A stretch of 64,000 bases of DNA, taken from assembly GCA_946480085.1 (NCBI GenBank), contig CAMLHZ010000003.1, positions 1 to 64,000 on the forward strand. Reading direction: 5' to 3'. The stretch comes from an uncultured Flavobacteriales bacterium. Its GTDB lineage: Bacteria > Bacteroidota > Bacteroidia > Flavobacteriales > Crocinitomicaceae. The notes under the pieces were generated by a model. That model ran no database searches, was not told the origin of the DNA, and saw only the letters and a list, made by a program, of their open reading frames with translations. Below are positions 1-9,434 of this stretch, in pieces. The first letter of the stretch is position 1. Every line of letters starts with the position of its first letter. Made by a program: the position numbers and the translations under genes.

Positions 1-2109
1 GCTCAACATCCTCACAACAGCGTGATGCTGATAGCTGAAAAACGAACAATGGCTGTTGGATCATCTCGTATGTCGGGCGTAAATAACGTTGCACTTTGGA
101 CAGGGAAACAAGCAACTCCATATGTTCCTTTCGTAAACTTTATGCCAATCGTTGGTGGAACAAACGGTATTTCTCCGATTTTCCTTACAACGGTTGATGT
201 TACTGGTGGTATTGGTCTTGACTTGAAGAACTGGGTGAAGAAATTGGACGGAAATGGTGAGCCAATTCGTAATGAAAATGGTGAGCCAATTTTGGAAGAA
301 GCATATTCTGTTGCAACAGGAACTGTTCTAACAATCAATACAAAAACAAAGAAATTATATAACGGAGATAAGGAATTGATTGATATTTCAAAAGCCTTCA
401 CTCCGCAAAAAATGGAATTTATCAGAGCCGGTGGTTCTTACGCAATTGTTTTCGGTAAAAAGATCCAAACATTTGCCGCGAAAACATTAGGTATTGACAC
501 TCCTCTAGTATTTGCTCCATCAAAAGAAGTGACTATTGAAGGACAAGGTTTGACTGCTGTGGAGAAAATTTTCAACAGAAACGCAGTTGGAATTTCCCCT
601 GGAAAAGTACTGCACGCTGGTTCAGATACACGTGTGGAAGTAAATATTGTGGGTTCACAGGACACAACAGGTTTAATGACCGCTCAGGAATTGGAAGCGA
701 TGGCTGCTACGGTTATTTCTCCAATTGTTGACGGTGCTTACCAAAGTGGTTGTCACACGGCTTCTGTTTGGGACAAGAAAGCACAGGCAAATATCCCGAA
801 ATTGATGAAATTCATGAACGACTTTGGTTTGATCACAGCGCGTGACCCGAAAGGCGTTTATCATTCAATGACAGATGTAATCCACAAAGTATTGAACGAT
901 ATTACAGTTGACGAATGGGCTATCATCATTGGTGGTGATTCACACACACGTATGTCGAAAGGTGTTGCTTTTGGTGCCGATTCAGGAACAGTTGCTCTTG
1001 CATTAGCTACTGGTGAAGCTTCTATGCCTATTCCGGAATCAGTGAAAGTTACCTTCAAAGGTCAAATGAAAGACTACATGGATTTCCGTGATGTGGTGCA
1101 TGCTACACAGGCGCAAATGCTGCATACATTCGGAGGTGAGAATGTATTCCAGGGAAGAATCATCGAAGTTCACTTGGGAACACTTACGGCTGATCAGGCA
1201 TTTACGTTTACTGACTGGACTGCGGAAATGAAAGCGAAAGCTTCTATCTGTATTTCAGAAGACGATACATTGATCGAGTCATTGGAAATTGCGAAGAGCA
1301 GAATCCAGATCATGATTGATAAAGGAATGGACAACGATCGCCAGGTTCTTCAAGGATTAATCAATAAAGCAGATAAGAGAATCACTGAGATAAAATCAGG
1401 TGAGAAACCAGCTTTGACTCCGGATGCAAATGCGAAATACTATGCTGAGGTGGTGGTTGATTTGGACGTGATTTCTGAGCCAATGATTGCAGATCCGGAT
1501 GTGAACAATAAAGATGTTTCTAAACGATACACACACGACACCATTCGTCCACTTTCTTATTACGGAGGTGAGAAAACGGTTGATCTTGGATTCATCGGAT
1601 CTTGTATGGTTCACAAAGGTGATATGAAGATTTTAGCGCAAATGTTGAAAAACGTTGAAGCGCAAAACGGAAAAGTAGAGTTCAAAGCACCTTTAGTAGT
1701 TGCTCCTCCAACGTATAATATCGTAGACGAATTGAAAGCTGAAGGTGACTGGGAAGTGTTACAGAAATACTCTGGTTTCGAGTTCGACGACAACGCACCA
1801 AAAGGAGCAGCACGTACAGAATATGAAAACATGTTGTACTTAGAGCGTCCGGGATGTAACCTTTGTATGGGTAACCAGGAGAAAGCAGCAAAAGGAGATA
1901 CCGTTATGGCAACTTCAACACGTTTGTTCCAGGGACGAGTTGTAGAAGATAAAGACGGTAAAAAGGGAGAGTCTTTGCTTTCATCTACGCCGGTTGTAGT
2001 ATTGTCAACGATCTTGGGAAGAACTCCAACAATTGAAGAATACACAAAAGCAGTTGAAGGAATTAGCTTAACGAAATTTGCTCCTTCACACAAGTTATTG
2101 GTGAATTAA
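1..2109 (+). CDS. acnB: AcnB-type aconitate hydratase (5' truncated by window edge)
   Basis: C-terminal 702 residues of a bifunctional aconitate hydratase 2 / 2-methylisocitrate dehydratase; the reading frame is open from base 1, so the true start lies outside the window. It interconverts citrate and isocitrate through cis-aconitate in the cytoplasmic TCA cycle. All three expected [4Fe-4S] cysteines are visible: GSCMVHKGD, then the pair in RPGCNLCMGNQ near the C-terminus, the layout of E. coli AcnB. Other AcnB landmarks are GGDSHTRMSKGVAFGADSG and the closing ATSTRLFQGR. A strong hairpin terminator follows the stop. A second, differently built aconitase lies 3.9 kb downstream on the same strand. 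Family assignment is near certain; use of 2-methylisocitrate is known for the family but not shown here. Confidence 0.96.
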   Translation, partial: AQHPHNSVMLIAEKRTMAVGSSRMSGVNNVALWTGKQATPYVPFVNFMPIVGGTNGISPIFLTTVDVTGGIGLDLKNWVKKLDGNGEPIRNENGEPILEEAYSVATGTVLTINTKTKKLYNGDKELIDISKAFTPQKMEFIRAGGSYAIVFGKKIQTFAAKTLGIDTPLVFAPSKEVTIEGQGLTAVEKIFNRNAVGISPGKVLHAGSDTRVEVNIVGSQDTTGLMTAQELEAMAATVISPIVDGAYQSGCHTASVWDKKAQANIPKLMKFMNDFGLITARDPKGVYHSMTDVIHKVLNDITVDEWAIIIGGDSHTRMSKGVAFGADSGTVALALATGEASMPIPESVKVTFKGQMKDYMDFRDVVHATQAQMLHTFGGENVFQGRIIEVHLGTLTADQAFTFTDWTAEMKAKASICISEDDTLIESLEIAKSRIQIMIDKGMDNDRQVLQGLINKADKRITEIKSGEKPALTPDANAKYYAEVVVDLDVISEPMIADPDVNNKDVSKRYTHDTIRPLSYYGGEKTVDLGFIGSCMVHKGDMKILAQMLKNVEAQNGKVEFKAPLVVAPPTYNIVDELKAEGDWEVLQKYSGFEFDDNAPKGAARTEYENMLYLERPGCNLCMGNQEKAAKGDTVMATSTRLFQGRVVEDKDGKKGESLLSSTPVVVLSTILGRTPTIEEYTKAVEGISLTKFAPSHKLLVN

Positions 2110-2129
2110 GAGTTTATCGATTATAGATA

Positions 2130-2168
2130 AAAACCCCGAAGTGATGGTGACATCTACTCGGGGTTTTT
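2130..2168. terminator. Bidirectional intrinsic terminator
   Basis: Inverted repeat AAAACCCCGA ... TCGGGGTTTT, with inner GATG/CATC pairing, flanked by A and T runs. It sits between convergent genes (acnB on plus, glycosyltransferase on minus) and can serve both. Confidence 0.9.
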
Positions 2169-2193
2169 GATTTTTTGAGCTATTCAGTACTTC

Positions 2194-3138
2194 TTATTTC
2201 TGCAGATAAAAACGGTAAGACAGCCGAAAACACATGATAATGCGCTTCAGGAAGTAAGGATTTGAATCGGTCTGATAAAAATCATAGTTGCTAAAAACAG
2301 ACTTGAAATGAAGGAAGTTTTGGCGTAAGAACTTTAAATAAGCCGGGAAATTTGACCTCCTGATTAAGGTTTTACTTAACACCGAAAAATAATTTCCTGT
2401 TTTGGTGGATTCGCTGATTTGTGCAAAAGCATGCGCGTTGGATGAAATGTATTTGTAGTAGTTCATCCGCATCACAGTAGAAGTACTGTCCGGGTGCTGT
2501 CTGAAATAAACAAACGACTCGTTGATGTATTTAATTTTCCCGCGTTCTAACAGAAGCAATGTGAGCACGTAATCAAAGTACAAATGCTGCTTGTCGATCA
2601 GTTTTGACATCTGTTCTTTGATCCAGGGAAGTTCTTTCGTCCGCATCAAAATTGTGTGACCCGAAACGATGTTTCGTAAGGCCAATTCAACTGAGGTGGA
2701 GTAGTAGGTTTTTATTCTATCCGGGTCTCTTTTTGTTTCGTAGTTCGCACCTTTTTCCAGAGAATCATACAACAAATAGGAATTGGAAAAACTCATCAAA
2801 ACGCTTTCTTCATCTTTTATCAGATCTGATAATTGAGCCTCTATTTTATGTTTCACCCAGATATCGTCTTGATCCGAGAAAAAGAGGTAGTCGGATGTAA
2901 CAAAGTTCAACCCAAAGAGAAAATTGTTGAAGTACCCCAAATTCTTTTCATTTTGGTGCAATTCAATTCTGCTATCCAGCAGCATCATTTCCTGGATTAT
3001 TTCTACGGTTCGATCTTTGGAAATGTCATCTACGATTATCAATCGAAAATCACTGTATGTTTGATCTAGAATGGATTGTATTTGTTGTGCAATAAATTTT
3101 TCACCATTATAAGTGCACATTAATATGTCGATGGTCAT
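2194..3138 (-). CDS. Family 2 glycosyltransferase (rhamnosyltransferase-like)
   Basis: 314 residues. The N-terminal GT-A fold is clear: IDILMCTYNGEKFIAQQIQS, then the nucleotide-sugar aspartates in LIIVDDISKDRT, and the DxD-like FFSDQDDIWVKHKI at about residues 95-110. SDQDDIW is typical of GT2 enzymes annotated as rhamnosyltransferases acting on O-antigen or other surface polysaccharide; the donor sugar cannot be read from sequence. No signal peptide, so it should act on the cytoplasmic face of the membrane. No other polysaccharide genes are adjacent. It is the first of four minus-strand genes lying between the two aconitase genes. Confidence 0.9.
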   Translation of the reverse strand: MTIDILMCTYNGEKFIAQQIQSILDQTYSDFRLIIVDDISKDRTVEIIQEMMLLDSRIELHQNEKNLGYFNNFLFGLNFVTSDYLFFSDQDDIWVKHKIEAQLSDLIKDEESVLMSFSNSYLLYDSLEKGANYETKRDPDRIKTYYSTSVELALRNIVSGHTILMRTKELPWIKEQMSKLIDKQHLYFDYVLTLLLLERGKIKYINESFVYFRQHPDSTSTVMRMNYYKYISSNAHAFAQISESTKTGNYFSVLSKTLIRRSNFPAYLKFLRQNFLHFKSVFSNYDFYQTDSNPYFLKRIIMCFRLSYRFYLQK

Positions 3139-3515
3139 GTTTTTAAAGGTATATTAACCAGGGTAGATATCTATTTTTTTCCGGCAAAAGTACGCACTAA
3201 AATTGAGCTAAGAAGTCTTTATTAGATAACTATGAAAAATGTCTGTAGTGATAATGCGATTGAATAAGTTGGCGATTCAGGCTCGAAAACCCTTATCGAA
3301 GTGTAACACTTGAGTTAAAACAATTGCGAATCTGGTGCGCTTCGATGAACTTCAAGTGTTCGGGTTTTTTATTCCTTCCAAAAGAATCTATCCTTAGACC
3401 ATTTCGTATGATCTGAAAACTCTTTGAAAAAAAGGATTGCATTATCAATTGCTACTCCAATTCGGCAAACTCTGTGACCTATGTGTTTTTCACTATGTCT
3501 CTATGTGTTTTAGAC
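3139..3515. other. 377-bp gene-free stretch with terminator-like inverted repeat
   Basis: No convincing coding frame. It holds an imperfect long-loop inverted repeat (AAACCC 3287-3292 with AACACTTGA 3305-3313, against TCAAGTGTT 3352-3360 and GGGTTT 3362-3367), possibly a terminator for the minus-strand gene that ends at 3516. Near 3477-3512 there is a quasi-repeat of CTATGTGTTTTT words that recurs near 54961-55001. Confidence 0.45.
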
Positions 3516-4157
3516 TTAATACGGATTAAAATTATAACTCACCCCAATTCCGAGCACATCCTGATTGTTTTTGACATTTTTAAATACACCTCCATAAGAA
3601 ATGTGGATGAGGTTGGCGCTTAGCTCGATTCGTTTCGTGATTCCATAACTGATGTTGAATTCGTGATGAAAATTAAAGCCCATTTGCCTGAAACCGTCGT
3701 CAGTATCTTTTTTTATCACTTCACACCATACCAATCCAACCTGATAACTGAAATACAAGCGTTTCACGATTAAAAAACTGAAACGTTCTCCTAAACCAAT
3801 TGCATAGTTGCCATATTTGGAATGCTGAACAATTAGAGGTGTATTGAGTTTGATAAGCTTATCTCCAGCTTTTAGGTTCACACGATTGAATTCCAATTGA
3901 AATGGCAAGTACACGTGATAAGTACATGTGAAAGGCTGAAATCCCTGGTTAGTAGTTGATCTGTATGCCCCACCAATAAATTCCAATTTTGTTTTTGTGG
4001 CGTACAAATTGAAAGCGCCTAAATCCTTTTCGCGAGACTTGTTCAAACTATCCAGTAATTCTTGTTTGTTCTTCTCCTGACCATAGCAATTTCCCGTCAC
4101 GAGAATAACAGAAAGCAGAAACAGCGCGCGGATATGAAGAAGACAATTCATGCTCAA
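3516..4157 (-). CDS. Outer-membrane beta-barrel protein, PagL/acyloxyacyl-hydrolase-like
   Basis: 213 residues with a signal peptide ending near NCYGQ. The body alternates aromatic and polar residues and ends in GIGVSYNFNPY, as barrels do. Near the C-terminus NLIHISYGGVFKN contains an H-x-S pair in a context like the catalytic His/Ser of PagL-type lipid A 3-O-deacylases, but I cannot place the expected glutamate. Outer-membrane location is well supported; the enzymatic role is only a hypothesis. It could equally be a structural barrel of unknown function. The downstream minus-strand neighbour is a glycosyltransferase, so a link to surface glycolipids is possible but weak. Confidence 0.65.
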   Translation of the reverse strand: MSMNCLLHIRALFLLSVILVTGNCYGQEKNKQELLDSLNKSREKDLGAFNLYATKTKLEFIGGAYRSTTNQGFQPFTCTYHVYLPFQLEFNRVNLKAGDKLIKLNTPLIVQHSKYGNYAIGLGERFSFLIVKRLYFSYQVGLVWCEVIKKDTDDGFRQMGFNFHHEFNISYGITKRIELSANLIHISYGGVFKNVKNNQDVLGIGVSYNFNPY

Positions 4158-4191
4158 AAGGTAAGGATTTCATCTTTAGATTTGCTTTTAT

Positions 4192-5238
4192 CTATGGTTT
4201 AGCCGGATATGTACAGAATATTTTCTTTCTGACAAAAGCGTTTGTGTAGGTTTTTACTCCCGTTTCATAGTTAGTTGTATAAGATGGTTTTCCGTCAGTT
4301 AATATAAATTCTCTTGCTCCTGAGGTAATACCCGCATCCATAATGACGAATCCTTTTCCCGCCTCAACTTTAACTGGTGGTACATAGTAACAATACTGAT
4401 TGTCACTTATCCAATCGAAAAAATAGTCTTTCTCCAATCGGGGTATTTTCAAATAAAGAGCCCCTGGGTTGTGAAGTATAAGGCTATCATTTGAATAAAG
4501 CTGTTTTTTTGTGATCTCTACTGTATCAGAAAAATGATGCGCGAAATACAGTGGATCTCTATGAAGTTCGTAGGCAAGTCCGTCAAGCTTTATGACCGTT
4601 ACGGATCCCGACTTCTTCATAGAAGAGCCGCCTTCACTTCGTATTGTAAGTTGCATGACAATATTAATTGTATCCTTCAATGATTTAAGACTATCAATAA
4701 ATGCATCTGGGAGAGAATATCCGCCATCGAAACGGACCGTGGAATGCATTCCCGGAGCAACTAATTCTCCTTGAATAACTTCCCATTTCAGTTCAGGAAC
4801 GTTGGGAACGTAATGATGTATTTCAAAATTTTTCAAATAAGAAAGACTGTCTCTATGCAATGCAATGACTCTGTGTTCGTCATCATCGTCATTATATGAG
4901 TCACGGGTTTCAAATTGCTCCATAGCTGTCCACCGAACTTTTGGAAAAGGCAAGGAGATAAATTTATAATTGTATTGTTGAGGGAACAGCGTGTCTCCAT
5001 TAATGATGTAGGCCGTTGTAACAGAATGTTCGTCGCCATAATTATATTGTACTTGATAGCAGGAATCACGGTCTTCAATTTCAACACCATTCGAACCAAT
5101 GATAATCATATTGGGCTGCTTATTGATAGCAAATCCGATCTGATGATAGGTCATTATTTCGGAGCCAAATTGCCTTGGTTTTTCCTGACCAAGTGCTACA
5201 GATGAGCTAAGTATAAATAGAAGTAAAAGTGTTTTCAT
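4192..5238 (-). CDS. Exported protein of unknown function
   Basis: 348 residues; signal peptide MKTLLLLFILSSSVALGQ. I do not recognise a family. The mature part is beta-rich with an acidic run (NDDDDE) near residue 115 and few cysteines. It sits 34 bp upstream of the PagL-like barrel and 52 bp downstream of a small lipoprotein, all on the minus strand, so co-transcription is likely. Some segments (NVPELKW, GSVTVIKLDG) recall the extracytoplasmic beta domains of gliding proteins, but not strongly enough to name it. Confidence 0.7.
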   Translation of the reverse strand: MKTLLLLFILSSSVALGQEKPRQFGSEIMTYHQIGFAINKQPNMIIIGSNGVEIEDRDSCYQVQYNYGDEHSVTTAYIINGDTLFPQQYNYKFISLPFPKVRWTAMEQFETRDSYNDDDDEHRVIALHRDSLSYLKNFEIHHYVPNVPELKWEVIQGELVAPGMHSTVRFDGGYSLPDAFIDSLKSLKDTINIVMQLTIRSEGGSSMKKSGSVTVIKLDGLAYELHRDPLYFAHHFSDTVEITKKQLYSNDSLILHNPGALYLKIPRLEKDYFFDWISDNQYCYYVPPVKVEAGKGFVIMDAGITSGAREFILTDGKPSYTTNYETGVKTYTNAFVRKKIFCTYPAKP

Positions 5239-5290
5239 GTGACTATAAGTCGGTGATTTTTGAATTGGTACAGGGTTTTTATGGTTAGTA

Positions 5291-5797
5291 TCATTTCTCT
5301 TTGAAAAGTTGAATTACCCGACTGCCTTCATAGAATATAATACTCATTCCTTCATAATTCAATGATGGCAATGATCCAATTTGAGTTTCACCTTTGTTCA
5401 GTTTTGTTCCTCTGCTTTCTGGTTCTCCCAATTCAGCAATGATCTCTTTTTCTGTTAAGCCAATCTCTTTACCATCTGGAGTTTTGTAAATGATTTGGTT
5501 ATCAATGTTAATTCCGATTAGTGTATCACCTGTTTGAAATTGGAGAGTTACGCCATTGGCGATGTATGATTTCGCATCGATATTTTCATTGAATAAATGT
5601 TTACTTCTTGTTTCCTCTAGTCGCAAATTGCCAAAACCTATTCCTGGTTTAATTTGTGGATTCGATTGAACACTTTCCAAATACTCTGTTGCTGAATATT
5701 TTTTAGGTTCTTCAGTCTTAATTGTAACCTTATTTGTAGAACAACTCGAGATGAGCAGAACGGATAGGGAAAAGAGTATTAGGGTAATTCGATTCAT
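5291..5797 (-). CDS. Small lipoprotein, unknown function
   Basis: 168 residues. The signal sequence ends in the lipobox LLISSC (Cys19), so the mature protein should be lipid-anchored. The mature part contains GIGFGNLRLEETRSKH and a later EIIAELGEPES, an arrangement seen in small envelope proteins with a BamE/SmpA-like fold; this similarity is by eye only. It is the first gene of the minus-strand group running down to the glycosyltransferase, and its start faces away from the downstream aconitase, leaving about 205 bp of divergent promoter space. Confidence 0.72.
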   Translation of the reverse strand: MNRITLILFSLSVLLISSCSTNKVTIKTEEPKKYSATEYLESVQSNPQIKPGIGFGNLRLEETRSKHLFNENIDAKSYIANGVTLQFQTGDTLIGINIDNQIIYKTPDGKEIGLTEKEIIAELGEPESRGTKLNKGETQIGSLPSLNYEGMSIIFYEGSRVIQLFKEK

Positions 5798-6002
5798 GAA
5801 TTAAAACTTATTTAGATGCGGTACTCCAGAACACAAAGCTCCGAATTCAGTTGGCTTTGCGTAATAGGTGATCCAAATTACGAATAAATCCGAAATTGTT
5901 ATTGGAGGCTTATCAATAAAATCTAAGCAACTATAAACTTTATTTAACCGCCTTTATGCGCTGAAATCATTACTTTTAGAATAACTGAAAAATTAATGAG
6001 AA

Positions 6003-8273
6003 ATGGCTGTTTTTGATTTAGATATGATCAAAGCTGTTTACGAGAAATATCCTTCTCGTGTGGCTGCTGCAAGAAAAATTGTTGGTCGACCGTTAACGTT
6101 GTCCGAAAAAATTCTTTACACCCATCTTTGGGATGGTGCGGCGAGGCAGGCATACGAAAGAGGAAAGTCTTATGTTGATTTTGCTCCGGATCGTGTAACA
6201 ATGCAAGATGCGACTGCTCAAATGGCTTTATTGCAATTCATGCAGGCGGGAAGAAAGACAGTTGCAGTTCCCTCTACGGTGCATTGTGACCACTTGATTC
6301 AAGCAAAAATTGGAGCTGCTGGCGATTTACAGCGTTCATTGAACGAAAACAACGAGGTATTCAACTTCTTGTCTTCGATCTCAAATAAATATGGAATTGG
6401 TTTCTGGAAACCAGGAGCCGGAATCATCCACCAGGTGATGTTGGAGAATTACGCTTTTCCAGGTGGAATGATGATTGGAACTGACTCGCATACCGTAAAT
6501 GGTGGAGGATTGGGAATGGTCGCAATTGGTGTTGGTGGTGCCGATGCTGTTGATGTAATGGCAGGAATGGCCTGGGAGTTGAAATTCCCGAAACTGATTG
6601 GCGTTAAGCTGACCGGAACATTGAACGGCTGGACTTCCGCTAAAGACGTTATCCTGAAAGTGGCAGATATTCTTACTGTAAAAGGTGGAACTGGCGCAAT
6701 CGTTGAATATTTTGGTGATGGTGCAATTTCGCTTTCCGCAACTGGAAAAGGAACGATTTGTAACATGGGTGCCGAAATTGGAGCTACCACTTCTACTTTT
6801 GGTTACGATGATGCTATGCGCAGATATCTTAATGCAACAGGAAGAGCAGAAGTTGTTGTGTTGGCAGATCAAATTGCTGAACATTTAACTGGTGACCCGG
6901 AAGTTTATGCAGATCCTGCAAGCTATTTCGACCAGCTGATTGAAATTGACCTTTCTACTTTGGAGCCGCATATCAACGGACCATTTACTCCGGATCGCGG
7001 AACACCCGTTTCTAAAATGAAAGCGGAAGCAACAGCAAACGGATGGCCGTTGAAAGTAGAGTGGGGACTAATCGGTTCTTGTACCAATTCATCTTACGAA
7101 GATATGGCACGTGCGGCTTCTATTGTTGAACAGGCTGTCGCTCATGGAATTACTCCAAAAGCGGAATTCGGAATTAATCCGGGTTCTGAGCAGGTGCGTT
7201 ATACCATTGAGCGCGATGGAATCATTGCAACTTTCGAGAAAATGGGAACAAAAGTGTTTACCAATGCTTGTGGACCTTGTATCGGACAATGGGATAGAGA
7301 AGGGGCAGACAAACAAGAAAAAAATACAATTGTGCACTCGTTCAACCGCAATTTCTCCAAGCGTGCAGATGGTAATCCGAACACACACGCATTTGTGACA
7401 TCTCCAGAAATGGTTGCTGCATTGGCAATTGCTGGTCGATTGGATTTCAACCCAATTACTGATGTGCTAATCAACGATAAAGGCGAAGAAGTTAGATTAT
7501 TGCCTCCTAAAGGTGATGAACTTCCTACAAAAGGATTTGATGTAAAAGACCCAGGTTTCCAGGCTCCGGCTGAAGATGGAAGTGGGGTTCAGGTTATCGT
7601 TAATCCGGATTCTTCTCGCTTGCAATTGTTGGAAGCTTTCCCTGAATGGGATGGACAAAATATCCGTGGTGCAAAATTGTTAATCAAAGCTTTCGGAAAA
7701 TGTACTACCGACCACATTTCAATGGCTGGACCATGGTTGCGTTATCGTGGACATTTGGATAATATTTCGAATAATATGTTGATTGGTGCGGAGAACGCAT
7801 TCAACGGAAAAGCAAATGAAGTAGTGAATCAAATTACAGGTTCAACTGGTGAAGTTCCTGCAGTTGCTCGTGCATACAAAGCTTTGGGAATTCCTTCGAT
7901 TGTTGTTGGAGATCATAATTACGGTGAAGGTTCATCTCGCGAGCATGCAGCAATGGAACCTCGTCACTTAGGTGTTCGTGCTGTTATTGTGAAATCGTTT
8001 GCGCGTATTCATGAAACCAACTTGAAAAAACAAGGAATGCTTGGGTTGACATTTGCAAATGAAGCAGATTACGACAAGATCAAAGAAGACGATACATTCA
8101 ACTTTATAGATTTAGTGGATTTCGCTCCAGGAAAACAGTTGACCCTGGAGATTATTCATGCGGATAATTCTAGAGAAGAAATCAAGTTAAATCATACCTA
8201 CAACGACCAGCAGATTGATTGGTTTAAGGCAGGTTCTGCATTGAATTTGATTAAAGCGCAACAGAATGGGTAA
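6003..8273 (+). CDS. acnA: Aconitate hydratase, AcnA/mitochondrial type
   Basis: 756 residues, the size of mitochondrial-type aconitase. Fe-S cysteines are present in [11 protein letters not shown] and in the pair [13 protein letters not shown]. The N-terminal [14 protein letters not shown] and [14 protein letters not shown], and the C-terminal swivelling domain with [17 protein letters not shown] and [17 protein letters not shown], are all intact. It catalyses citrate to isocitrate in the TCA cycle. It shares direction with the AcnB-type gene upstream, but the two are separated by four opposing genes, so they are not one transcript. The start follows an AT-rich stretch; no Shine-Dalgarno is evident, as is usual in Bacteroidota. 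Confidence 0.97.
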   Translation: MAVFDLDMIKAVYEKYPSRVAAARKIVGRPLTLSEKILYTHLWDGAARQAYERGKSYVDFAPDRVTMQDATAQMALLQFMQAGRKTVAVPSTVHCDHLIQAKIGAAGDLQRSLNENNEVFNFLSSISNKYGIGFWKPGAGIIHQVMLENYAFPGGMMIGTDSHTVNGGGLGMVAIGVGGADAVDVMAGMAWELKFPKLIGVKLTGTLNGWTSAKDVILKVADILTVKGGTGAIVEYFGDGAISLSATGKGTICNMGAEIGATTSTFGYDDAMRRYLNATGRAEVVVLADQIAEHLTGDPEVYADPASYFDQLIEIDLSTLEPHINGPFTPDRGTPVSKMKAEATANGWPLKVEWGLIGSCTNSSYEDMARAASIVEQAVAHGITPKAEFGINPGSEQVRYTIERDGIIATFEKMGTKVFTNACGPCIGQWDREGADKQEKNTIVHSFNRNFSKRADGNPNTHAFVTSPEMVAALAIAGRLDFNPITDVLINDKGEEVRLLPPKGDELPTKGFDVKDPGFQAPAEDGSGVQVIVNPDSSRLQLLEAFPEWDGQNIRGAKLLIKAFGKCTTDHISMAGPWLRYRGHLDNISNNMLIGAENAFNGKANEVVNQITGSTGEVPAVARAYKALGIPSIVVGDHNYGEGSSREHAAMEPRHLGVRAVIVKSFARIHETNLKKQGMLGLTFANEADYDKIKEDDTFNFIDLVDFAPGKQLTLEIIHADNSREEIKLNHTYNDQQIDWFKAGSALNLIKAQQNG

Positions 8274-8283
8274 TTAATTTGTG

Positions 8284-8335
8284 TTCCTCGTGCCTTAGTG
8301 GTGAATCAACCACGATGGCACAAGGGCACGAAGAA
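8284..8335. repeat. Intergenic inverted repeat, CACTAAGGCAC family, copy 1
   Basis: Plus-strand CGTGCCTTAGTGGT faces ACCACGATGGCACAAGGGCACGAAG, forming an imperfect hairpin. The same words recur at 8437-8501, 57933-58010 and 58456-58532. It lies directly after the aconitase stop. Confidence 0.75.
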
Positions 8336-8371
8336 AATTTGACTTAACTTTGATTTCAATAAAATTTCTCA

Positions 8372-8427
8372 ATGCAATCCCTTATTATTTCCATATTCCT
8401 TCTTCTTGGTCTTTCCTCTAATGTAAA
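8372..8427 (+). pseudogene. Duplicated signal-peptide remnant of the downstream barrel gene
   Basis: Bases 8372-8423 match the first 52 bases of the gene starting at 8539 (42 of 52 identical in my hand alignment, no gaps). They would encode MQSLIISIFLLLGLSSN, against MRSLIISFLLLLGLSSN for the intact copy. Just past that point similarity ends and the frame runs on into an intergenic hairpin repeat. It is preceded by the same type of hairpin that precedes the intact gene, so hairpin plus leader were duplicated together with a period of about 167 bp. Confidence 0.85.
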
Positions 8428-8436
8428 TCGTTTAAT

Positions 8437-8501
8437 ATCTTCGTGTTCTTTGTGCCCTCGTGGTCGACTTAACGCCACTAAGGCACGAAGTACACAAGGA
8501 A
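8437..8501. repeat. Intergenic inverted repeat, CACTAAGGCAC family, copy 2
   Basis: The left arm CTTCGTGTTCTTTGTGCC (continuing CTCGTGGT) pairs with the reverse complement of GCCACTAAGGCACGAAG followed by TACACAAGG, giving a stem of about 26 bp with few mismatches and a 9-base loop. It lies between the signal-peptide remnant and the intact gene. Confidence 0.85.
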
Positions 8502-8538
8502 AATGCTTTAACCAAATTCGTTTTATATAACATACTTC

Positions 8539-9177
8539 ATGCGTTCTCTCATTATTTCTTTTTTACTTCTTCTAGGTCTTTCCTCCAATGCCCAAGTCGC
8601 TCATCCTTTCCGTGTACAATTCTACACTGGCGGACCGTCCATTCTAAAGGCTGCCTTCAATTTTTCCAGTAGTTTTCAGGATAAAGTACATTACAGTGGC
8701 AAAGCCCTCATTGGTTTTTCAGCGGATTACAGGTTGAACGATTGGCTTTCTGTGGGATTGGATGCGAGCTATCGTTATGGTGAATTGAATATGGATATTT
8801 CCGATTCATCCGATTACGTTTATTTGCGCGACAAATGGGGATTGAACGAAGCAGATATTCCAAATCCTTACGGACATTATAAATTGGAATTGCCGCGTTA
8901 CAGAATTATGGCGATGGTCACGGCTCATGCTTTAGGAACAGATCAACCTTCAGATGTTTATGCACAGTTTGGTTTGGGATATAATAAAGTTGCTCCTTAT
9001 TTGACCCTGAATAACAAAGAAGTCGAATTCTTCAAACGCATCGGAACATTTTCCCTTCCATTGGCTTATCGACTTTCAGCAGGATACGCGTATCACTTCA
9101 AGAATTTCGTTGGTGTTTTTGGGGAAATTGGAATTGGAGGACCGGTGTTCTCAGTTGGAATTTCCGGGAGATTTTAA
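8539..9177 (+). CDS. Outer-membrane beta-barrel protein, unknown function
   Basis: 212 residues; signal peptide MRSLIISFLLLLGLSSNAQ. The mature chain has short alternating strands (GFSADYRLNDWLSVGLDASY, RLSAGYAYHFKNFVGVFGEI) and ends in VFSVGISGRF with a terminal Phe, as barrel proteins do. I recognise no specific family; an OmpA-like or general porin-like barrel fits. A decayed copy of its 5' end lies 167 bp upstream, which supports this start codon. Confidence 0.8.
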   Translation: MRSLIISFLLLLGLSSNAQVAHPFRVQFYTGGPSILKAAFNFSSSFQDKVHYSGKALIGFSADYRLNDWLSVGLDASYRYGELNMDISDSSDYVYLRDKWGLNEADIPNPYGHYKLELPRYRIMAMVTAHALGTDQPSDVYAQFGLGYNKVAPYLTLNNKEVEFFKRIGTFSLPLAYRLSAGYAYHFKNFVGVFGEIGIGGPVFSVGISGRF

Positions 9178-9251
9178 ATAGCGATTTAAATTGCTTTTTC
9201 ACCACTTCAGAACAGAGTTGTTTTCAAATGTAGTCGCGGTCTAAATCTCTG

Positions 9252-9407
9252 CGCCTGTCTGCCCAACAACCATGTTTCCTTTTTCTCTGCGGTTGATTTT
9301 GAGCACCTCTTTCAATCTACTTTAGTAAATGTTTCATCACAGAGAAAAATGAGGCAGACATGAGTTTCCTCTGTGCTCTCCTTCTCTCTGCGGTTGATTG
9401 TCTAACA
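9252..9407. repeat. Degenerate repeat cluster (TTCTCTGCGGTTGATT words)
   Basis: TTCTCTGCGGTTGATT occurs near 9282-9298 and again near 9391-9407, each after a TTTCC word. The reverse-strand words CACAGAGAAA and GAGGCAGACA near 9337-9361 pair with CTCTG and TGTCTGCC words near 9247-9263. It fills the gap between convergent genes and may fold as a hairpin or terminate transcription. Confidence 0.6.
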
Positions 9408-9434
9408 CGTGCTCTTAAATATTACTTTGAGAAT

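Noticed and set aside
1611..2093. Minus-strand frame of 160 codons opposite the AcnB-type gene
   Set aside because: Lies wholly inside the conserved swivel/Fe-S region of acnB and shows no recognisable protein.
6381..6884. Long minus-strand frame (167 codons) opposite the second aconitase
   Set aside because: Antisense shadow of a strongly conserved enzyme gene, with no family resemblance and no start context.
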